Below, one piece after another: positions 1 through 5,285 of a stretch of 8,513 nucleotides of DNA. The notes beneath the pieces were generated by a model, which made no database searches, had not been told where the DNA came from, and saw only the letters and a program-made list of their open reading frames with translations. A program made the translations under genes and the position numbers. Source of the DNA: Chloroflexota bacterium (GTDB lineage Bacteria > Chloroflexota > Anaerolineae > JACRMK01); the NCBI GenBank assembly GCA_016200765.1, contig JACQEC010000360.1:1-8513 (forward strand). The letters run 5' to 3'. Positions within the stretch are counted from its first letter, which is position 1; the number at the start of each line of letters is the position of its first letter.

Positions 1-908
1 TAACGCTCGCCCTGCTTCGCCACGACCGGCGCCGGCAGGAACGGCTCCAGCGCCGCGACGACGGTGGTGCCGCACGCGCCCGGCCCGCCGCCGCCGTGCG
101 GCACGGTGAAGGTCTTGTGCAGGTTGAAGTGCAGGATGTCGAAACCCAATTCGCCCGGCTTGCAGATACCCAGCAGGGCGTTCATGTTCGCGCCGTCGCC
201 ATAGACCAGCCCCCCGGCCTCGTGCACCATCGCGTTGACTTCCTCGATGTGCTGATCGAAGAGGCCGAGCGTGGAGGGATTGGTGATCATCAGCCCCGCC
301 ACCGTATCGTCCAGCACAGCGCGCAGGGCGTCGCGGTCCACGTTGCCCTGCGCGTCGGCCTTGACCGACACGACGCTGTAGCCGACCATCGCGGCGGTGG
401 CGGGGTTGGTGCCGTGCGCGGAATCCGGCACGATGATCTTCTTGCGCCGGGTATCGCCGCGCGCGACGTGGTAGGCGCGAATCATCAGCACGCCGGTCAA
501 CTCGCCGTGCGCGCCCGCCGCCGGTTGGAGCGTGGCGTTGGCCATGCCGGCGATTTCGGCCAGTTGCTGTTGCAATTCGTAGAGCAGGCGCAGCGCGCCC
601 TGCACGGTGCTTTCGTCCTGATAGGGGTGGATGCGCGCGAAGCCCGGCAGGCCCGCCACGGCGTCGTTGATCTTGGGGTTGTACTTCATGGTGCAGGAGC
701 CGAGCGGGTAGAAGACGGTGTCCACGCTGAAGTTCAGCGCCGAGAGGTGCGTGAAGTGGCGCACCACGTCCACCTCGCTGACCTCCGGCAGAGGCAAGTC
801 GGCGCGCACGAAGCCGTCCGGCAGAGGCGCGGGCGGCACATCCAGCGCGGGCAAATGCGCGCCCGTTCGGCCCGGCGATGAGAGTTCAAAGATGAGAGGT
901 TCGGTCAT
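1..908 (-). CDS. gcvPB: Glycine dehydrogenase (decarboxylating) subunit 2, P-protein beta, partial (3' end beyond window)
   Basis: PLP-binding half of the two-subunit glycine decarboxylase. With GcvPA it decarboxylates glycine and passes the aminomethyl group to lipoyl-GcvH in the cytosol. The frame is open from ATG at 908 to the left edge, giving 302 codons; the family is usually about 480-500 aa, so roughly the last third is missing. The start MTEPLIFELSSPGR is typical of this subunit. Also visible are the family stretch YPLGSCTMKYNP (about residues 66-77), PAAGAHGELTG, DSAHGTNPA, and the cofactor motif FNLHKTFTVPHGGGGPG, in which K265 is the expected Schiff-base lysine. An AGGGAC ribosome-binding site (914-919) lies 5 nt before the ATG. 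Only 26 nt separate it from the toxin gene upstream, so it is probably translated from the same mRNA. Unusually, its partner gcvPA is about 2.57 kb upstream rather than adjacent. Identification is very secure. Confidence 0.96.
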   Translation of the reverse strand, partial: MTEPLIFELSSPGRTGAHLPALDVPPAPLPDGFVRADLPLPEVSEVDVVRHFTHLSALNFSVDTVFYPLGSCTMKYNPKINDAVAGLPGFARIHPYQDESTVQGALRLLYELQQQLAEIAGMANATLQPAAGAHGELTGVLMIRAYHVARGDTRRKKIIVPDSAHGTNPATAAMVGYSVVSVKADAQGNVDRDALRAVLDDTVAGLMITNPSTLGLFDQHIEEVNAMVHEAGGLVYGDGANMNALLGICKPGELGFDILHFNLHKTFTVPHGGGGPGACGTTVVAALEPFLPAPVVAKQGER

Positions 909-934
909 TGAATGTCCCTGTTCCCTATTCGTTG

Positions 935-1348
935 TCAATGGGTCTCTGTCATCCAGTCCTGCACGTTCAAGCCATTCACGAACTGAAAGTGATGGTCGGC
1001 GGTTAGCAAGATCAACCCGTGTGTGCGCGCGACGGCGGCGATCTGAACATCCAGCGATGGAATCGGGCGGCCTATCGCCTTCTGCTCGGCTTGGATACGG
1101 CCATAGGTCTGAGCAACAGCCTCGTCAAACGGCCAGACCCGGAACGCGCCCAGCAGGTCAAGCAACTGTTGCATGTTTCGATGCTGGCGCTGACTGGCGT
1201 AGACGGCATGATATAACTCGCCCAGTACGGTGACTGAAATGGCGAACTGCTCGCCGCTTGACCGCGCCTGCTCGATACGTGAGACAAGTTGAGCGTCGTT
1301 GGCCATCACACGGCTAGCATGATTGGTGTCAAGAAGGTAGTTCGACAT
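935..1348 (-). CDS. PIN-domain ribonuclease toxin (VapC-like)
   Basis: 137-aa protein with the PIN-domain layout. The N-terminal strand ends in LLDTNH, giving acidic D7. VTVLGELYHAVYAS gives E44. PSLDVQIAAVARTHG gives D100 and LLTADHHF gives D118. Together these are the four acidic positions expected to hold Mg2+/Mn2+. The length is normal for VapC. Family members cleave tRNA or rRNA and are silenced by a cognate antitoxin; the target here cannot be read. The gene overlaps the 3' end of the upstream antitoxin by 20 nt (1329-1348), the usual translational coupling of such pairs. It ends 26 nt before gcvPB, which leaves little room for a terminator, so the module appears to sit inside the gcv transcription unit. 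Assignment to a PIN toxin is firm; the exact VapC subgroup is not determined. Confidence 0.92.
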   Translation of the reverse strand: MSNYLLDTNHASRVMANDAQLVSRIEQARSSGEQFAISVTVLGELYHAVYASQRQHRNMQQLLDLLGAFRVWPFDEAVAQTYGRIQAEQKAIGRPIPSLDVQIAAVARTHGLILLTADHHFQFVNGLNVQDWMTETH

Positions 1349-1622
1349 CTTCTTCTTCCAAATCCAATTCGCGCGCGTCTTGGATTTCCTTCAAGATTCG
1401 CTCTAACTCGCCCGGCTCGAAGATGAGCGGGCCAACCCGCTCTAACGCTTCCAGAATGGCTTCGGGCGAGCCTCTCGGCGGGCGGCGCTGGCTGTAGTGG
1501 CTGTCCAGATAGCCCGCAAAGTCGAGCAGTTCGTACACCTTCTCGGTCGGCAGTTCGCTGGCCGTTTCGGCCAGTTTGTCAATCAACTGCTCTTTCGCCG
1601 TGCGTTCCTTGATCGCTTCCAT
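1329..1622 (-). CDS. VapB-like antitoxin (DUF2281-like), partner of the PIN toxin
   Basis: 97-aa, highly charged, probably helical protein directly upstream of and overlapping the PIN toxin. The segment LPTEKVYELLDFAGYLDSHY (residues 24-43) resembles the short DUF2281/VapB-type antitoxins that pair with PIN toxins. The acidic tail (ARELDLEEEDVELPS) would suit the toxin-binding, disordered end typical of antitoxins. The start at 1622 is supported by a strong GGGAGGTGG ribosome-binding site just upstream, about 4-5 nt from the ATG. It starts 34 nt after the aminotransferase stop. I see no clear separate promoter in that gap, so either it relies on readthrough or its promoter lies inside the aminotransferase gene. 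Autoregulation by the antitoxin or complex is usual for the family but no operator palindrome was recognised here. The DNA-binding fold (AbrB, RHH or other) cannot be assigned with confidence. Confidence 0.83.
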   Translation of the reverse strand: MEAIKERTAKEQLIDKLAETASELPTEKVYELLDFAGYLDSHYSQRRPPRGSPEAILEALERVGPLIFEPGELERILKEIQDARELDLEEEDVELPS

Positions 1623-1656
1623 TTGCCACCTCCCTCTGTGATCCCGTATCTCCTGT

Positions 1657-2820
1657 TTACATCTCCACCAGCACCCGCATCGCCGCGCTCAACCCCGCGC
1701 CCGGCTGTAACTCGTGCTCCGCGACGAGCAGGGCCGACTCAATCGCGCCCAACGTGGCGAGGATGTCGTTGGGCATGACCGTGCCCATGTGTCCGACGCG
1801 GAAGTAGGGCTTCAGGCGCGGGTGGATGCCCATGGCAATCGTGACGCCGTGCGCGCGCACGTGCTGGATCATGCTCCCATCCACGCCCGGCGGGAAGTAG
1901 GCGCAGGAGAGGGTCGGCGCGGCGATTTCGGGGCGCAGGGGCACCTGGCGCAGGCCCATCGCGTCGAGGCCGGCCTTGAACGCCCGGCTCAAGATCGCAT
2001 GGCGGCGCACGCGCTTCTCCATCGTCTCGGCCAATATTTGCTTCAGGCTCTCGTGCAGACCGCAGATCATGTTGACCGGCGGGGTGGCGAAGTAGGCGAC
2101 CTTGCGCGCTTCCATGGCCTGCATCACGGGCAGCCAGTTCAGGGCATCGCAAAAGAAGTTGCGGACGGGCTTGCGGCGCTTGCGAATCGTGTCCAGCGCG
2201 CGCTCGCTGGTCCAGCAGAGGGCCAGCCCCGGCGGCACGCCAAACGCCTTCTGCGAGCCGGTCATGTAGAGGTCAACGCCCCACTCGTCGCACTTCACCT
2301 CGACACCCGCCGCCGCGCAGACGCCATCTACAACCACCAGCGCGCCGTAGCGCCGCGCCAGCTTCGAGACCGCCGTCACATCCACCTGCACATCGGTCGA
2401 GGTGTCCACGTGCACCATCTCGACGAACTTGTAGCCGCCCTTTTGTAGTTCGGCCTCCACCGCGTCGAGCGAGATGGTGTCGCCCGGCGGCGCGTTCAGC
2501 ACGGTGATCTGCGCGTCGTAGCGCTCGCAGATTTGCTGAAAGCGGTAGGCGAAGACGCCCGTATCAATCAGCAGTACCTTATCGCCCGGCTCGATCAGGT
2601 TGGCCGCGCCGAACTCCAGCGCCAGTGTGCCGGAGCCGGCGATGATGTAGGGCGCACCGGCGCGCGCGCCCAGCACGACGCGCATCCCTTCAAGCGCCGC
2701 GCCAAACGCCTCAACCACTTCCGGCGCGGCCTGACTGCGCACCGGCGCGGATATGGCGCGCAGGACGGCGGGGTCCACCATCGTCGGGCCGGGGATCATT
2801 AACAGGTCACGTTCGGGCAT
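1657..2820 (-). CDS. PLP-dependent class V aminotransferase, alanine/serine-glyoxylate aminotransferase type
   Basis: 387-aa fold-type I PLP enzyme of the class V (AGXT/SgaA/PucG) group. It transfers an amino group from alanine or serine to glyoxylate, giving glycine plus pyruvate or hydroxypyruvate. The N-terminus LMIPGPTMVDPAVL is the family hallmark. VHVDTSTDVQVDV (about 137-149) matches the substrate/PLP strand usually read as H-x-ETS-T-G. VVVDGVCAAAG holds D165, which contacts the pyridine nitrogen. TGSQKAFGVPPG holds the Schiff-base K191. FRVGHMG near residue 342 contains the carboxylate-binding arginine. An AAGGAG ribosome-binding site lies 4 nt before the ATG at 2820. It lies within the gcv operon, between the transposase element and the toxin-antitoxin pair, so it could feed glycine made from glyoxylate straight to the cleavage system. 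The family also contains ureidoglycine-glyoxylate and phosphonate-type aminotransferases, so the exact amino donor is not proven. Confidence 0.9.
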   Translation of the reverse strand: MPERDLLMIPGPTMVDPAVLRAISAPVRSQAAPEVVEAFGAALEGMRVVLGARAGAPYIIAGSGTLALEFGAANLIEPGDKVLLIDTGVFAYRFQQICERYDAQITVLNAPPGDTISLDAVEAELQKGGYKFVEMVHVDTSTDVQVDVTAVSKLARRYGALVVVDGVCAAAGVEVKCDEWGVDLYMTGSQKAFGVPPGLALCWTSERALDTIRKRRKPVRNFFCDALNWLPVMQAMEARKVAYFATPPVNMICGLHESLKQILAETMEKRVRRHAILSRAFKAGLDAMGLRQVPLRPEIAAPTLSCAYFPPGVDGSMIQHVRAHGVTIAMGIHPRLKPYFRVGHMGTVMPNDILATLGAIESALLVAEHELQPGAGLSAAMRVLVEM

Positions 2821-2850
2821 GAGACTCCTTAATATACCGCTGGAATATAT

Positions 2851-2907
2851 CGGCGGTTGAAACCGCGTCTATAGGGCTGAAGCCGGCCGTCCGCCTGCGC
2901 GGACGGG
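2851..2907. repeat. REP-like triple-hairpin repeat, left copy
   Basis: This 57-bp repeat is inverted relative to 3405-3461. It contains three self-complementary units: GCGGTTGAAACCGC (2853-2866), GGCTGAAGCC (2875-2884), and an 8-bp stem CCGTCCGC/GCGGACGG with a 4-nt loop (2887-2906). The shared TGAA core of the first two units fits the short hairpins recognised by Y1 transposases. The stop codon and last 12 codons of the transposase lie within this repeat. Confidence 0.88.
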
Positions 2908-3345
2908 AGGCGATACGGATGACGGCTCCAGCTCCTCAAAGGTTTGTTCGAGTTCATCGGTGAGCCGGTTGGCGGCATGATGCTCTTTCTGCCGTTTGAT
3001 GTAGTCAGCCACTTGATCCACATCCGACCGGCTAACCGTAAACGCTCCATAACTGCCCTGCCATTTGAATACTTCGCCTGGCTTCAATTCCTCGTTGACA
3101 AAGTGTGAAGAAACCCCCTTCAATTGCTTGACCAGATCGGCGATGCTGATGGTGCTGGGGAGCATCACCAGCACATGCATATGATCCGCGGTCCCGTTGA
3201 GCGCCACCACAAGGCATCCCTGTTTGCGCGCCTCACTTTCGATATTGCGATGCAAGCGTCGCTCAATATCGGATCCGATCAGAGGCAGTCTATCCCACGT
3301 CGCCCACACCAGATGCACATACAAACAGAGTTTATTACGCCTCAT
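2869..3345 (-). CDS. REP-associated tyrosine transposase (Y1_Tnp / IS200-like, HUH family)
   Basis: 158-aa single-domain HUH nuclease. The metal-binding HxH motif is in GTADHMHVLVML (H55, H57). The helix carrying the catalytic tyrosine is VADYIKRQKEHH (Y115, Q119). The N-terminal strand YVHLVWATWDR is the usual first strand of the family. Such enzymes cut and rejoin single-stranded DNA next to hairpins. In RAYTs the hairpins are the REP sequences that flank the gene, as seen here on both sides. The ATG at 3345 has a GGGGAG-type ribosome-binding site upstream. Length is normal for the family, and all catalytic residues are present, so it may be active. The C-terminal tail PVRAGGRPASAL (147-158) is simply the translation of the left terminal repeat and is unlikely to be part of the fold. 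Base composition looks less GC-rich than the flanking metabolic genes, consistent with transfer. Confidence 0.92.
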   Translation of the reverse strand: MRRNKLCLYVHLVWATWDRLPLIGSDIERRLHRNIESEARKQGCLVVALNGTADHMHVLVMLPSTISIADLVKQLKGVSSHFVNEELKPGEVFKWQGSYGAFTVSRSDVDQVADYIKRQKEHHAANRLTDELEQTFEELEPSSVSPPVRAGGRPASAL

Positions 3346-3404
3346 CGCCCTACGCTCCCCGCACCACCTGTCGCTATTAAGTGCGGCTTCTTCCTAATGC
3401 TCTC

Positions 3405-3461
3405 CCCGTCCGCGTAGGCGGACGGCCGGCTTCAGCCCTCCAGGCGCGGTTTCAACCGCCG
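3405..3461. repeat. REP-like triple-hairpin repeat, right copy (inverted)
   Basis: Inverted copy of 2851-2907, differing at four of 57 positions. The strongest hairpin is CCGTCCGC/GCGGACGG with loop GTAG (3406-3425), followed by GGCTTCAGCC and GCGGTTTCAACCGC. The loop bases differ from the left copy while the stem bases are kept, which supports selection on the folded form. It lies 16 nt from the gcvPA stop codon. Confidence 0.88.
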
Positions 3462-3475
3462 GCCTCTCTCCGGGT

Positions 3476-3489
3476 TTTCAACCGCCGGC
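3476..3489. repeat. Partial third repeat copy that supplies the gcvPA stop codon
   Basis: TTTCAACCGCCGGC at 3476-3489 repeats exactly the outer end of the right repeat (3450-3463). On the minus strand it reads GCCGGCGGTTGAAA, whose in-frame TGA is the gcvPA stop and whose preceding codons give the last residues Ala-Gly-Gly. Only the outermost part of the repeat is present. Confidence 0.7.
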
Positions 3490-4818
3490 TTTGAGCGCCG
3501 CCACCAGCGCGTCAATATCTTCCTTCGTGTGCAGTTCGGTCACGCACAACAGCATCGTGTTCGCCAGTTCCGGGTAGCGCCGCGAGAGGTCGTAGCCGCC
3601 GATGATGTTCTGCTTCAGCAGGGCGGCGTTGACCTCGGCGACCGGCTTAGGACAGCGCACGGCGAACTCTTTGAAGAAGGGCGCGTCGAAGGCCGGCGCA
3701 TAGCCGGGCAGTTTGGCGATTTCGCTGGCCGCGTAGTGCGCCTTGTGGTAGCACAACTCCGCAACCTGCTTCAGACCATTCTTGCCCACCAACGACAGAT
3801 AGACCGTCGCCGCCAGCGCCATCAGCGCCTCGTTGGTGCAGATGTTGGAGGTGGCCTTCTCGCGGCGAATGTGCTGTTCGCGCGCCTGCAGGGTCAGCAC
3901 GAAGCCGCGCTTGCCCTCCGAGTCCACCGTGCGGCCCACCAGCCGCCCCGGCATCTGGCGCATGTGCTCCTTGCGGCAGGCAAACATGCCCAGATACGGC
4001 CCACCGAAGTTCAGGCCCCAGCCCAGCGCCTGCCCCTCGCCCACAACGATGTCCGCGCCGAAGTCGCCCGGCGCCTTCAGCAGGCCCAGCGCAATCGGGT
4101 CCACGCTCGCGATAAACAGCGCGCCCTGCGCGTGGGCGATCGCGCCGAGCGCGCCGAGGTCCTCGACCGCGCCGAAGAAGTTGGGATACTGCGCGATCAC
4201 GCACGCCGTCTGACCGTCCACCGCCGCGCGCAGGGCGTCGAGGTCACTGCGCCCATCCGCGCCGGCGGGCGTGGTCACAATCGGCAAATCCAGCCCTTGC
4301 GTGAACGTCTTCAGCACATCGCGGTATTCCGGGTGCAGGCCGGCCGAGACGACCAGTTTATCGCGCCGCGTCAGGCGCGCCGCCATCAGCGCGGCTTCCG
4401 CCGCCGCCGTCGAGCCGTCGTACATCGAGGCGTTGGCCGCGTCCATGCCGGTCAGCTGGCAGACGAGCGTCTGGTATTCGTAAATGGCGGTCAGCGTGCC
4501 CTGCGAGACTTCGGGCTGATAGGGCGTATAGGCCGAGTAGAACTCACCCCGCAGAATCAAGTGGTTCACGGCCGCCGGCACAAAATGCTGGTACGCGCCC
4601 GCGCCGAGGAAGTTCAGCGTGTGGGTGGTGTCGGCGTTCTGTTCAGCCAATCCTTGAAAATAGCGCGCCAACTCCATCTCCGACAGCGCGGGCAGAAGGT
4701 CTAAGGACGGGAAGCGTTTAGCAACGGGCACATCACCAAACAACTCATCTACGGACGACTTGCCGATGACGGCCAGCATCGCGGCGCGGTCGGCATCGGT
4801 ATTCGGAATATAAGGCAT
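3478..4818 (-). CDS. gcvPA: Glycine dehydrogenase (decarboxylating) subunit 1, P-protein alpha
   Basis: 446-aa alpha subunit of the two-part glycine decarboxylase. It carries the non-PLP half of the P-protein fold and works as a heterodimer/tetramer with GcvPB. It begins MPYIPNTDADRAAMLAVIG, the standard N-terminus. LNFLGAGAYQHFVPAAVNHL, FYSAYTPYQPEVSQGTL and MYDGSTAAAEAALMAARL follow in the family order. NFGGPYLGMFACRKEHMRQM and TVDSEGKRGFVLTLQAREQH lie in the C-terminal half. The ATG at 4818 was chosen over an in-frame TTG at 4851 because GGAG lies 6 nt before it and the family starts there. Length is normal (about 440-450 aa). It follows gcvH by 60 nt, with a hairpin in the gap. The C-terminal Ala-Gly-Gly and the stop come from a partial REP-like repeat. 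Its usual neighbour gcvPB is displaced about 2.57 kb downstream. Confidence 0.96.
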   Translation of the reverse strand: MPYIPNTDADRAAMLAVIGKSSVDELFGDVPVAKRFPSLDLLPALSEMELARYFQGLAEQNADTTHTLNFLGAGAYQHFVPAAVNHLILRGEFYSAYTPYQPEVSQGTLTAIYEYQTLVCQLTGMDAANASMYDGSTAAAEAALMAARLTRRDKLVVSAGLHPEYRDVLKTFTQGLDLPIVTTPAGADGRSDLDALRAAVDGQTACVIAQYPNFFGAVEDLGALGAIAHAQGALFIASVDPIALGLLKAPGDFGADIVVGEGQALGWGLNFGGPYLGMFACRKEHMRQMPGRLVGRTVDSEGKRGFVLTLQAREQHIRREKATSNICTNEALMALAATVYLSLVGKNGLKQVAELCYHKAHYAASEIAKLPGYAPAFDAPFFKEFAVRCPKPVAEVNAALLKQNIIGGYDLSRRYPELANTMLLCVTELHTKEDIDALVAALKAGG

Positions 4819-4845
4819 GAGGTTCTCCGCAATGACGGTGGGGTT

Positions 4846-4864
4846 GCGCAATGGGTGATTGCGC
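4846..4864 (-). promoter_or_regulatory. Intercistronic hairpin between gcvH and gcvPA
   Basis: A perfect 7-bp inverted repeat GCGCAAT/ATTGCGC with a 5-nt loop sits in the 60-nt gap between gcvH and gcvPA. No U-run follows it on the minus strand, so it does not look like an intrinsic terminator. A role in mRNA processing or differential stability is possible but is inference. Confidence 0.45.
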
Positions 4865-4878
4865 GTCGTCGAGTGATG

Positions 4879-5262
4879 CTACAATGTTGTCAGATACGCA
4901 TCGTAATCCGCCGCGCTCATCAGTTTGTCGAGCTCGGCGAGATTGGCGGCGCTCACCTTGATCATCCAGCCCTCGCCGTAGGGGGCCGCGTTCACCCACT
5001 CCGGGTTGTCGGCCAGCGCCTCGTTGACCGCAGTCACCTTGCCGCTGATGGGCGCGAACAGGTCGGATGCCGCCTTGACCGACTCGACCACGCCGAACAC
5101 CTCAAACTGCACAACCGGCTTGCCGACCGCGTTGACCTCGACATAGACCACATCGCCGAGCGCGTGCTGGGCGTAGTCGGTGATACCGATGGTCGCCTCG
5201 TGGCCGTTCAGCTTGACCCACTCGTGATCGCGTGAATATCGTAAGTCTGCTGGACTGGGCAT
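4879..5262 (-). CDS. gcvH: Glycine cleavage system H protein (lipoyl carrier)
   Basis: 127-aa lipoyl-domain protein that shuttles the aminomethyl group from the P-protein to the T-protein, and electrons on to the L-protein. It starts DLRYSRDHEWVKLNGHEATI after a short lead, the typical first strands. ITDYAQHALGDVVYVEV follows. The lipoylation hairpin FGVVESVKAASDLFAPISG places the modified lysine at K63. The C-terminal part NPEWVNAAPYGEGWMIKV is also standard. Length is normal. A strong GAGGAG ribosome-binding site lies 6 nt before the ATG at 5262, and only 23 nt separate it from the gcvT stop, so the two are surely co-transcribed. No lipoate ligase or lipoyl synthase gene is visible in the window, so lipoylation must be supplied from elsewhere. 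Confidence 0.97.
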   Translation of the reverse strand: MPSPADLRYSRDHEWVKLNGHEATIGITDYAQHALGDVVYVEVNAVGKPVVQFEVFGVVESVKAASDLFAPISGKVTAVNEALADNPEWVNAAPYGEGWMIKVSAANLAELDKLMSAADYDAYLTTL

Positions 5263-5285
5263 CGTTGTCTCCTCGTGTATAGTCT

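Larger units (their letters stand above)
2851..3461 (-). mobile_element. RAYT element: Y1 transposase gene between inverted palindromic repeats
   Basis: A 611-bp unit made of one HUH/Y1 transposase gene bounded by two inverted 57-bp sequences (2851-2907 and 3405-3461), which match at 53 of 57 positions by hand alignment. Each end folds into three successive hairpins. This is the layout of REP/BIME-type elements mobilised by REP-associated tyrosine transposases, relatives of IS200/IS605. The element lies in the gap between gcvPA (stop at 3478) and the aminotransferase gene (start at 2820), without disrupting either. Unlike DDE elements, IS200-like elements make no target duplication, and none was seen. 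Element limits are set by the extent of the inverted repeats and are therefore approximate. Confidence 0.8.

Noticed and set aside
96..881. Long plus-strand open frame opposite gcvPB (and similar ones opposite the aminotransferase, gcvPA and gcvT)
   Set aside because: Arginine- and alanine-rich translations without any recognisable family, mirrored on clearly conserved minus-strand genes. These are antisense frames kept open by the GC-rich codon pattern.
2851..2907. Intrinsic terminator between the transposase and aminotransferase genes
   Set aside because: The hairpins are strong but no U-run follows on either strand. They match the element's terminal repeats, so a terminator call is not supported.
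4819..4851. Earlier TTG start for gcvPA at 4851
   Set aside because: The ATG at 4818 has a GGAG 6 nt upstream and gives the standard N-terminus; the extra 11 residues have no family match.
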